Assembly: GCA_934456295.1 (NCBI GenBank)
Contig: CAKSHB010000013.1
Coordinates: 1 to 38,937, forward strand
Length of the DNA stretch: 38,937 nucleotides
Direction of reading: 5' to 3'
Source: an uncultured Clostridia bacterium
Lineage (GTDB): Bacteria > Bacillota > Clostridia > UBA1381 > UMGS1253
A model generated the notes under the pieces. The model had not been told where the DNA came from, did no database searches, and was given only the letters and a program-made list of their open reading frames with translations. Below are positions 1 to 6,826 of the stretch, piece by piece (position 1 is the stretch's first letter; the number at the start of each line of letters is the position of its first letter). Both the position numbers and the translations under genes were made by a program.

Positions 1-15
1 AAAAGTAAAGGATTT

Positions 16-55
16 CTCTCTTATCCGCATGGCAAGGAATGATAAGAGATTTTTT
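16..55 (+). terminator. Intrinsic terminator of a gene upstream of the window
   Basis: A 9-bp perfect stem (TCTCTTATC at 17-25, GATAAGAGA at 41-49) is followed directly by six T on the plus strand. The T run is on the plus side only, so it fits the end of a plus-strand gene left of the window better than the end of the kinase gene. The remaining bases to 178 are AT-rich and I see no gene in them. Confidence 0.6.
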
Positions 56-178
56 GCCCAAGTGCGTTTTTGAAGGCATAATGTCCGCAAAAAACTAATA
101 ACTATAGAAAATTATACAATATAATCGTTACAAAACTATTAACAAAGTACAAAAATATACAAAATTCATATATAAGCC

Positions 179-1630
179 CTATTTTCCCGAGTATGGGAGT
201 ATAATTACAAATTTGCTTCCGGCGCCCTCTTCGCTTATTACTTCAATATGGCCGCCATGCATTGCAACCGCTTCCTGTGCAATTGCAAGTCCAAGCCCCG
301 TGCCGCCTGTTTCGCGTGCGCGCGCTTTATCGACGCGGTAGAAACGGTCAAATATAAGTGCGGCGTCCTCTTTCGGGATACCAATACCGTTATCCTCAAT
401 CTCAATCGTGGTTTTTGTTATGTCCGCATTCAGCGTGATTGTAACCGTGCCGCCTTCATCGGTATATTTTATGCTGTTGTCTGCAATATTGTAAATTGCC
501 TCATATATTTTATCTCTGTCAAGCAGCATCTGCGTATGTTCTTTGTCGTTATCATAGGAAAAGCTGAGTTTTATGTTCTTTTCGCGTGCAAGCGGCAGCA
601 GCTTTTTCACAATTTTGCTTATAAGCTTTGTAAGATCGACTGTTTCAAGATGTGCCGCAGAGCTTTGCGAATCGTTTTTTGTAAGAGCAAGCAGCCTTTC
701 GACAATACGCGTGAGCCTGTCAACCTCGTTTGACATATCCTCAAGAAATTCGCGCACCATTGCAGGGTCGGGATCTTGTGTCTGCAAAATTGATTCGGAC
801 AAAAGCTTTATGGTCGCAAGAGGCGTTTTAAGCTCATGTGATGCATCGGAAACAAAAGTACGCCTCTTTTCTTCAATCAAAGCAAGCTGCTTTATCATGG
901 CGTTAAACGAATTTCCCAATGCGGCAATTTCGTCATGACCGTGAACGGGCACAGTCTGATTAAAATTACCTTGCGCGATTTCATCTGCCGCATTTGTCAG
1001 CTTCAGAAGCGGCAGCGTGAAAATATGCGACATAATCGCGCTCAGGATAACAATGAGCGCACTGATAACGATTGACAGCGTTATGAGTGACGAGGTTATG
1101 TCGCCGAGAAACTGGTCTGCGTCGCTGAGCGACTGGCTCAGATATACCGCGCCGGTTATCTGCGAATTTTTCTTTATTGGTATGCCTACGTCCATGCTGT
1201 TATTTGAGTCTTTGTTGTATATGCCGGTTGAATCCTGCCCGAGAAGTGCGCTTTTTATGGTGTCATTCATCATAATTTTGCCGCGCAGAGTATTTGCCGA
1301 GTCGTTATCATACGTAACAATTGCCTGACTGTCCAAAATTATCAGACGCATTGGTTTATCGGAAAAAATGTCTTTTGTGGCGCCGGACAGAAAACCAAGG
1401 TCTGTACCGTTCCATTCCAGAACTATGTTTGCAACCACATTTGCCTTTGTAAACATCGCAACGCGCTCTTTGCTGTAAAAATAGTCGCGCAGCGTTGAGA
1501 TAATATATACACTCATAAGAAGCAGCGCAACAAGGCATATCGAAAGATACGCCAATATCATTTTGCCGCGCAGAGAGGAGCGCACAAATCCGAAATCCGG
1601 CTTTTTAAGCTTCTTTATAATAGTAACCAA
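179..1630 (-). CDS. Two-component sensor histidine kinase (PhoR/ResE/WalK-like)
   Basis: Membrane sensor kinase that would autophosphorylate on His and pass phosphate to the regulator encoded just upstream. Membrane segment near residues 24-45, an extracytoplasmic sensing region to about 180, a second membrane segment near 181-204, HAMP linker at about 205-255, then HisKA with the H box SDASHELKTP (His265), N box with Asn381/Asn385, DNGIGIP at 413-419 and the glycine box TGGTGLGLAI at 441-450. All catalytic boxes are intact. The frame opens with TTG at 1630, inside the end of the regulator gene (26-bp overlap), which suggests translational coupling; GGGGAG lies immediately before this TTG, so spacing is poor and an ATG at residue 24 is possible though it would sit at the first membrane segment. 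The stimulus cannot be told from the sequence. Confidence 0.93.
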   Translation of the reverse strand: MVTIIKKLKKPDFGFVRSSLRGKMILAYLSICLVALLLMSVYIISTLRDYFYSKERVAMFTKANVVANIVLEWNGTDLGFLSGATKDIFSDKPMRLIILDSQAIVTYDNDSANTLRGKIMMNDTIKSALLGQDSTGIYNKDSNNSMDVGIPIKKNSQITGAVYLSQSLSDADQFLGDITSSLITLSIVISALIVILSAIMSHIFTLPLLKLTNAADEIAQGNFNQTVPVHGHDEIAALGNSFNAMIKQLALIEEKRRTFVSDASHELKTPLATIKLLSESILQTQDPDPAMVREFLEDMSNEVDRLTRIVERLLALTKNDSQSSAAHLETVDLTKLISKIVKKLLPLAREKNIKLSFSYDNDKEHTQMLLDRDKIYEAIYNIADNSIKYTDEGGTVTITLNADITKTTIEIEDNGIGIPKEDAALIFDRFYRVDKARARETGGTGLGLAIAQEAVAMHGGHIEVISEEGAGSKFVIILPYSGK

Positions 1631-2288
1631 CTCCCCACTTAGTATGGATAAATGTAGGCTGAGCCGGATTTGGCTCTATTTTTTCGCGCAGTCTGCGCAC
1701 ATGAACGTCAACCGTGCGTATATCGCCCGGATAATCATATCCCCATACAATGTCAAGCAGATTTTCGCGGCTGTATACCTTGCCGGGGTTTGATATGAAT
1801 AAATCGAGCAAATCAAATTCCTTTGCGGTAAGCTCTATGTTTTTACCCTCAATCGCCGCACGGCGGAAGTTATAGTCGAGCGATATCCCCCCGACGGTAA
1901 CATTTTTTGCGCTGTCCTTTTTATCGGTGTGCGAAATTCTGCGCAGAATTGCCTTAACTCTTGCCTTAAGCTCAAGTATGTTAAACGGCTTTGTGAGATA
2001 GTCGTCCGCGCCGTATTCAAGTCCCATAATCTTGTCCATATCCTCATTTTTTGCCGTGAGCATAACAATCGGCACATTTGAAAATTCACGTATTTTCTGG
2101 CATGCGGAAAGTCCGTCTACTTTTGGAAGCATGAGGTCGAGAATAATCAAATCAATCGACTTGTCCTTCGCCATTTTTACAGCCTCTTCGCCGTCATATG
2201 CCGCAACACATGTGTAACCGTCCTGCTCAAAGTTGAACTTAATACCTTTAACGAGCAGTTTTTCGTCATCGACAATCAATATTTTCAT
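1605..2288 (-). CDS. OmpR/PhoB-family response regulator
   Basis: DNA-binding response regulator of 227 residues. The receiver domain (about 1-115) has the acidic pair Asp7-Asp8, the phosphoacceptor Asp51 in IILDLMLP, Thr78 and Lys100. The winged-helix effector domain covers about 130-225 and ends in the usual hairpin (WGVGYYY). AAAGGAGC lies a suitable distance before ATG at 2288, and an extended -10 promoter lies upstream. It overlaps the kinase gene downstream, forming a standard regulator-kinase operon. It resembles PhoP/WalR types, but the YycH-like gene in this window lies more than 12 kb away, so calling it WalR is not justified. Confidence 0.95.
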   Translation of the reverse strand: MKILIVDDEKLLVKGIKFNFEQDGYTCVAAYDGEEAVKMAKDKSIDLIILDLMLPKVDGLSACQKIREFSNVPIVMLTAKNEDMDKIMGLEYGADDYLTKPFNILELKARVKAILRRISHTDKKDSAKNVTVGGISLDYNFRRAAIEGKNIELTAKEFDLLDLFISNPGKVYSRENLLDIVWGYDYPGDIRTVDVHVRRLREKIEPNPAQPTFIHTKWGVGYYYKEA

Positions 2289-2347
2289 TCAGGTTGCTCC
2301 TTTCTTTGTATGCGAAAGGTAAAAAACCTCATTTCGGATTTTCACCT

Positions 2348-2376
2348 ATTATACCATTACTGATTATTTTATCACA
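2348..2376 (-). promoter_or_regulatory. Promoter of the regulator-kinase operon
   Basis: Read on the minus strand: TGTGAT, 17-nt spacer, TATAAT, with TG one base before the -10 (extended -10, TGGTATAAT). It starts about 60 bases before the regulator's start codon. The -35 is weak but the extended -10 is good. Confidence 0.55.
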
Positions 2377-2532
2377 TATTAAAACCAAACTGCAACACCT
2401 GTCGGCAAAAAATAATAAAAAACGGTACAAAACACCTATCGGTACATTTTGTCATAAAAAAAACGTATGAAAAATATAGTGTTAGTGTGGAGCTTTGCTT
2501 ACACATTATAAAGAGCATAAGGGGGAGGTCAA

Positions 2533-2937
2533 ATGGCATCGAAGGGCTATATAATAGCTCAGGTATTTACAGCACAGCAGATTTTGCCGCTGGCAGACGC
2601 GTCTGTCACGGTTACGCAAAGAAACGGCGGAAATATAAGCCTTATCGGCTTCAGAATTACAGATATTGACGGAAAAACCGGCGCAATCGAAGTGGAAACA
2701 CCCGATTCGGCGCTGTCACGTGAGCCGGGAAACGATAGGCCGTTTTCCGTTTTTGACATATCGATAGAACACCCTATGTATTATCCGATTATGATACGCG
2801 GGGCACAGGTTTTCGGCGGCGAAACAACGCAGCAGCGCGCGGAAATGATACCGATTGCGGATAATGTGGACGAATTAAACGGCGGCAGCGGCAACATGAG
2901 CCAGGAAGAAGTGGTTATAACGCCGCAAAATTTGTAA
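2533..2937 (+). CDS. Small transthyretin/carboxypeptidase-regulatory-like protein of a spore cortex-lytic cluster
   Basis: A 134-residue protein with no signal peptide. It opens with a strand-rich stretch (GYIIAQVFTAQQILPLADA) and a loop-strand pattern with ITDIDGKTG, typical of the transthyretin-like carboxypeptidase-regulatory fold. From memory, the prodomain of the clostridial cortex-lytic enzyme SleC has a similar opening; this is recollection, not an alignment. It starts at ATG 2533 behind GGGGGAGG at 2521-2528. The SpoIID-type gene starts 37 bases downstream, so they are probably cotranscribed. I see no convincing vegetative promoter in 2400-2530; a sporulation-sigma promoter is possible but I could not assign one. 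Function inferred from neighbours: prodomain, chaperone or localisation partner. Confidence 0.7.
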   Translation: MASKGYIIAQVFTAQQILPLADASVTVTQRNGGNISLIGFRITDIDGKTGAIEVETPDSALSREPGNDRPFSVFDISIEHPMYYPIMIRGAQVFGGETTQQRAEMIPIADNVDELNGGSGNMSQEEVVITPQNL

Positions 2938-2974
2938 TGAGCATAAAATAAAAAGAAAGGGTTGATGCAAAAAA

Positions 2975-4414
2975 ATGGCACCGCCTATTACACCGTATGT
3001 GCCGAGGACAATAACCGTACATCTGGGAGCGCCGGCATCAAACGCTCAGAATGTGGTTGTAAATTTTGAGGATTATATAAAAAATGTGGCGTCAAGCGAG
3101 ATATACCCGACATGGAACGAATCTGCCATTGTGGCAAACATACGTGCACAGGTATCGTATGCGCTGAACAGAGTATATACCGAGTTTTATCCGAGCCAGG
3201 GCTATAATTTTGAGATAACAAGCTCTACGGCGATTGACCAGAAGTTCATCTACGGCAGAAATATATTCAACAATATTGACCGTCTGGTAAGCGGAATATT
3301 TAATGATTACATACGAAGAAAGGGCTTTGCCGAACCGCTGGCGGCAAAATACTGCAACGGAACAACCGTGACATGCGAAGGCTTGTCACAGTGGGGCAGT
3401 GAATATCTTGCGCGTCAGGGCTATAATTCGATAAATATTTTATATAATTATTACGGATATGACATAGAGCTGGTTACAGACGCGCCGATACGAAATCTGA
3501 CGCGTTCATATCCGGGGTCTTCTTTAAGCCGCGGCGACAGAGGCGAAAATGTTGCTGTAATTCAGACCGCCATAAACAGGATTTCGCTGAACTATCCTTC
3601 GATACCAAAGATGTATCCGGTTGACGGAATTTTCGGAGAGGCAACGGAAAAAGCCGTGAGAAAATTTCAGCAGATATTTAATCTGGCGGTTGACGGCATA
3701 GTCGGAAAGGCGACATGGTACAGAATGGTCGGGCTTTATACGGGAATTACGCGCCTTTCGGAGCTTGATTCGGAGGGACAGACGATATTTGGCAGAAGCC
3801 TCGAATATCCCGACGCAATATCGCTCGGAGATGAAGGCGAAAAGGTTGTAATACTGCAATTTTTCCTGAATGTTCTTGCAAGTGTAAATCCGTTTATACC
3901 GTCTGTTCCGGCATCGGGAAAGTTTGGCGAAGAAACGCTTAATTCCGTAAAAGCTTTTCAGCAGAACAGCAGGCTTGAGGTTGACGGCGTAGTCGGTCAG
4001 CAGACATGGGACGCAATTTATGATGAATTTAAGGGAGTGGTTGACACGGTGTTTATCGGTGACAATACGCTGAGCATAACGACAATTCCGTATCCGGGCA
4101 CAGCGCTGTCGGTAGGCTCAAGCGGTGACTCGGTTCGGACATTGCAGCAATATCTGAATGCAATATCTGCGGCAAATCCGTCGCTTCCGGCAGTAAAGCC
4201 CGACGGGGTGTTCGGCGAAGAAACGCGTAACGCCGTGCTCAGCTATCAGCGCGCGTTTGATTTGCCGCCGACGGGCAGCGTAGATGAGCAGACATGGAAC
4301 TCGATTGCAAATACGTATAAAAACGTGCTTTCATCAACGCTTGCGCACCCCGAGCAGTTCCCCGGAAGAACGCTCAGACTGGGGGACAGCGATGCTGTAA
4401 AACAAAATCAGTAA
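2975..4414 (+). CDS. SpoIID-like lytic transglycosylase with three peptidoglycan-binding domains (SleC-like)
   Basis: A 479-residue protein without a signal peptide. Residues 30-170 match the SpoIID/LytB pattern: VNFEDYIKNVASSEI with the likely catalytic Glu42, IRAQVSYALNRVY, and the closing signature GLSQWGSEYLARQGY plus NILYNYYG. SpoIID enzymes cleave glycan strands stripped of stem peptides. Three PG_binding_1 repeats follow (about 180-250, 270-345, 375-445), each beginning YPG/YPD...L..GD.G and containing DG.FG..T...V..FQ. The protein ends in the first part of a fourth repeat (FPGRTLRLGD, then stop). Lack of a signal peptide suits an enzyme deposited in the spore by the mother cell or forespore, as in SleC, which combines SpoIID and PG-binding domains. 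Cys127 and Cys134 lie in the SpoIID part. Confidence 0.88.
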   Translation: MAPPITPYVPRTITVHLGAPASNAQNVVVNFEDYIKNVASSEIYPTWNESAIVANIRAQVSYALNRVYTEFYPSQGYNFEITSSTAIDQKFIYGRNIFNNIDRLVSGIFNDYIRRKGFAEPLAAKYCNGTTVTCEGLSQWGSEYLARQGYNSINILYNYYGYDIELVTDAPIRNLTRSYPGSSLSRGDRGENVAVIQTAINRISLNYPSIPKMYPVDGIFGEATEKAVRKFQQIFNLAVDGIVGKATWYRMVGLYTGITRLSELDSEGQTIFGRSLEYPDAISLGDEGEKVVILQFFLNVLASVNPFIPSVPASGKFGEETLNSVKAFQQNSRLEVDGVVGQQTWDAIYDEFKGVVDTVFIGDNTLSITTIPYPGTALSVGSSGDSVRTLQQYLNAISAANPSLPAVKPDGVFGEETRNAVLSYQRAFDLPPTGSVDEQTWNSIANTYKNVLSSTLAHPEQFPGRTLRLGDSDAVKQNQ

Positions 4415-4427
4415 AGGAGGCGACATT

Positions 4428-5408
4428 ATGAAAAAATTCAGACTTGAGCCGGGCAGACCGGTATATAACATGCAGCATTTCCTGCGTGTTATAGGGCAGA
4501 CATATAACGATTTCAGACCGCCGATACCGGACGGTATTTTCGGTACGCAGACAGAGGACGCCGTGAAGGGATTTCAGAAAAGGTACGATATGCCCGTTAC
4601 GGGAGCGGTAAACAACGACACATGGGACAAAATTATAGAAATATACCGCGGTGCGCTGATAGTCACACAGCCTCAGTGCGGAACCGTGCTGTTTCCGCGC
4701 GGAGAGCATGTAATAGAGCAGGGGGACGTGTCGGCGTTTCACTATCCGATACAGGCAGCGATGTATGTAATATCGGAATATTATGACAACATAAGCGGTT
4801 TTGATATATCGGACACCCATGCCGGAGAAGTAATTGAAACGGTAAAACAGCTTCAGAGAGTTTTCGGTATAGAGGATAACGGAAACATATGCGCAAACTG
4901 CTGGCGCCATATATCGCGTATTTATGAAAACATAATAGTGCAGCAGATGAACGAGGCAAACGGAGAGAAAATTGTTGAGAAGACAGAGAATTTACAGCGG
5001 ATATCCGGAAAATTTGTCGGGATTGACGAAATAAAGGACGATATGCGCCATGAACAGCAAAACGCAGCTTCCGGCGGGCGCGAGGGCGTGTTTACGCCGA
5101 GAATGGCGCCGTATTCGGCTCTCGGAAATACAGACACAGGACGTATGCCCGATATGGGCGCGGATAATACCGAAACAGAACGGGCAAATATGCCTGAGGA
5201 AAATATGACGAACGAGAATACCGCAAACGAAAATACGAACGAAAACACGAATGAAAATACAGCGAGTGAGCGTATGACGAATGAAAATATGGCAAATGAT
5301 ATCAGAACTAGCGGGAATACGGCAGAAAATACGGAAAAGGAAAACATGAGTAATGGGCACATGGGACAGCCGCCGAAAAGAGAACCGCTCAAATGGAGAT
5401 TTTACTGA
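4428..5408 (+). CDS. Peptidoglycan-binding protein with Asn/Glu/Thr-rich C-terminal tail
   Basis: A 326-residue protein starting at ATG 4428 behind AAGGAGG, 13 bases after the SpoIID-type gene; same operon. Residues 5-68 form one complete PG_binding_1 repeat (IPDGIFGTQTEDAVKGFQ, TWDKIIEIY). Residues about 90-165 form a second, diverged copy (VKQLQRVFGIEDNGNI, CWRHISRIY). The rest is low complexity: a charged linker, then a tail of ENT/NEN/ENM repeats from about residue 258. No catalytic domain and no signal peptide are visible, so it is probably a cortex-binding accessory of the enzyme encoded just before it. The tail may be an unstructured spacer or spore-layer adhesion segment (inference). 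Confidence 0.8.
   Translation: MKKFRLEPGRPVYNMQHFLRVIGQTYNDFRPPIPDGIFGTQTEDAVKGFQKRYDMPVTGAVNNDTWDKIIEIYRGALIVTQPQCGTVLFPRGEHVIEQGDVSAFHYPIQAAMYVISEYYDNISGFDISDTHAGEVIETVKQLQRVFGIEDNGNICANCWRHISRIYENIIVQQMNEANGEKIVEKTENLQRISGKFVGIDEIKDDMRHEQQNAASGGREGVFTPRMAPYSALGNTDTGRMPDMGADNTETERANMPEENMTNENTANENTNENTNENTASERMTNENMANDIRTSGNTAENTEKENMSNGHMGQPPKREPLKWRFY
5195..5355 (+). repeat. Degenerate 12-nt coding repeats for the ENTN-type tail
   Basis: Tandem units of the form AAYACGAAYGAA/AAYATGACGAAY encode ENTN, ENMT and ENTA quartets in the tail of the second peptidoglycan-binding protein. The core at about 5215-5260 is nearly regular with a 12-nt period; the outer units have drifted. Confidence 0.7.
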
Positions 5409-5526
5409 AATGATAAATGAACAGTGCGTGACAATGCATTTTCAATCCCGGCATCAGTCCTGTTTTTTAGCGGAAGAACAGATAAAAAGGCGGGGCATCA
5501 GCATGGGCAGCATTAGATTTTTTATT

Positions 5527-5562
5527 AAAAAACGGAACAAGCAAAACTTGTTCCGTTTTTTT
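5527..5562. terminator. Bidirectional intrinsic terminator after the cortex-lytic cluster
   Basis: Perfect 15-bp stem (5527-5541 with 5547-5561), including A/T runs on both sides and a CAAAA loop. It can end the plus-strand peptidoglycan cluster and the minus-strand YitT gene, which converge here. The stretch 5409-5526 before it holds no credible gene. Confidence 0.9.
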
Positions 5563-5591
5563 GTCCGAGGATATATCAGGTGATTAATATT

Positions 5592-6431
5592 TCAAACACC
5601 CCTGAAGCCTCTGCCGATGATTTCGCTGGTTGTTGTTACAATAATAAATGCATTTGGGTCAATTTCCTTAATTCTGCTCCGAAGTCTTATTGCCTCAATT
5701 CTTTTGCACACAGTATGCAGCATTGTCCTCTCACTGCCAGTAAATTCGCCCACGACAAGGTTTGAGCTTGCGCCGTGATGAAGCACATTAATAATGTATT
5801 GCGATATTTCATCGGGTTTTGTAGTTATCACAACAAAATATTTACAGGTATTCAGACTCTCAATTACGTTATCAACAATAAATGCTTTTGCAAACAGTCC
5901 CAATAGTGAAAAAAGACCTATTTTTATGTTGAAAACAAAGAAGGAGCTTGCGGCAACGATAAAATCAACGGCGAGCAATGATTTTCCGACATCGATTTTC
6001 GTATATTTTTTTAAAATCAAAGCGATAATATCAGTGCCTCCCGAGGAAGAGCTGCTGTCAAAAATTATAGCGGAACCGATAGATGTCAAAATCATGGCAT
6101 AAACCAATTCCAAAAACGGCTGGTCTGTGAGCGGCTGCGATAACGGTATAATTTTTTCGAGCAGGTATATAATGGCGCTGTAGAGCATGCTGCAATAAAC
6201 GGTTTTCAGACCGTTGCTTTTTCCGAGAAACAGAAAGCCTAACAGCAGCAGTGCAATATTTAAAATCCAAATCCAGACTGCGGGCGTTATCGGCGTAATA
6301 TATCCCAGAATGGTACTTATACCTGTAACGCCGCCTGTTGAAAATCCGTTCGGAATTTTGAAAAAATAGACTCCGAGCGACAGAAGCATGCAGCCGATAT
6401 TCATGAAAATAAAATTTTTCAGATTTTTCAT
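5592..6431 (-). CDS. YitT-family (DUF161/DUF2179) membrane protein
   Basis: A 279-residue integral membrane protein with five or six hydrophobic segments in residues 5-185 and a soluble C-terminal DUF2179-like domain (VITTKPDEIS, HTVCKRIEAIRLRSRIKEID). YitT proteins are widespread in Firmicutes; substrate and role are not established. The open frame extends upstream through the tRNA gene, but that part is tRNA read as protein. The start chosen is ATG 6431, preceded by GGAGAG at five to six bases; ATG 6452 has no ribosome-binding site. It lies downstream of tRNA-Arg and its terminator; I see no strong promoter of its own. Confidence 0.9.
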   Translation of the reverse strand: MKNLKNFIFMNIGCMLLSLGVYFFKIPNGFSTGGVTGISTILGYITPITPAVWIWILNIALLLLGFLFLGKSNGLKTVYCSMLYSAIIYLLEKIIPLSQPLTDQPFLELVYAMILTSIGSAIIFDSSSSSGGTDIIALILKKYTKIDVGKSLLAVDFIVAASSFFVFNIKIGLFSLLGLFAKAFIVDNVIESLNTCKYFVVITTKPDEISQYIINVLHHGASSNLVVGEFTGSERTMLHTVCKRIEAIRLRSRIKEIDPNAFIIVTTTSEIIGRGFRGV

Positions 6432-6543
6432 AATTCTCTCCAAATCCGTCATAGTTTTTTTTATATGTAGACTCTGATTAATACAATAAAGCTGATACTT
6501 GCGTCCGAAAAATTTACCGTCCGGAAAGGAAACTGTTTTTGTG

Positions 6544-6581
6544 AAAAAAACGGAACAAGCAATATAAAAGCTTGTTCCGTT
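6544..6581 (-). terminator. Terminator of tRNA-Arg
   Basis: Stem AACGGAACAAGC (6549-6560) pairs with GCTTGTTCCGTT (6570-6581) across a 9-nt loop; on the minus strand the stem ends in a run of seven T. It begins two bases past the tRNA 3' CCA. The stem sequence is the same as that of the terminator at 5527-5562. Confidence 0.9.
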
Positions 6582-6582
6582 C

Positions 6583-6659
6583 TGGCGTGCCTGGAGGGAT
6601 TCGAACCCCCGACCTTTTGGTTCGTAGCCAAACACTCTATCCAGCTGAGCTACAGGCAC
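6583..6659 (-). tRNA. tRNA-Arg (anticodon ACG)
   Basis: A 77-nt cloverleaf on the minus strand: acceptor GTGCCTG/CAGGCAC with discriminator G and genomically encoded CCA (6583-6585). D arm AGCTCAGCTGGATAGAG, anticodon stem TTTGG/CCAAA with loop CTACGAA (anticodon ACG at 6623-6625), and T arm GGGGGTTCGAATCCCTC. It decodes CGN after adenosine deamination at the wobble position. Confidence 0.98.
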
Positions 6660-6688
6660 AAATAATATTAAACCAATCAACTTTTAAT

Positions 6689-6717
6689 ATTATAGCACAT
6701 ACAAACTGCAAAGTCAA
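6689..6717 (-). promoter_or_regulatory. Promoter of tRNA-Arg
   Basis: Minus strand TTGACT (6712-6717), 17-nt spacer, TATAAT (6689-6694), placed about 30 bases before the tRNA 5' end. This is the best sigma-A match in the window. Confidence 0.85.
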
Positions 6718-6769
6718 ACAATTTTTCACAATTTTTAAAATTTTTACATCGGACAACTGTTCCGGCAGC

Positions 6770-6808
6770 AAAAAACAGTCCGGCATAACAGCAAACCCGG
6801 ACTGTTTT
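6770..6808 (-). terminator. Terminator of the PutP-type symporter gene
   Basis: CCGGACTGTTTT (6797-6808) and its complement (6770-6783) form a 12-bp stem with a 13-nt loop; on the minus strand it ends in six T. It lies 18 bases after the symporter stop codon. Confidence 0.88.
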
Positions 6809-6826
6809 GGAGTTATAAAAGGTGTT

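Noticed and set aside
1..178. Hairpin 16-55 as terminator of the kinase gene
   Set aside because: On the minus strand the stem is followed by GAAATCC rather than a T run; the plus-strand orientation fits better.
4992..5392. Long open frames on the minus strand opposite the ENTN tail
   Set aside because: They result from the low-complexity repeats; their translations are Phe/Ser/Val repeats without ribosome-binding sites.
5410..5583. Short open frame after the cortex-lytic cluster
   Set aside because: It runs through the bidirectional terminator, has no ribosome-binding site and no recognisable sequence character.
6432..6680. Extension of the YitT reading frame through the tRNA-Arg gene
   Set aside because: The extra residues are the antisense-free reading of the tRNA itself and its terminator; a ribosome-binding site supports ATG 6431.
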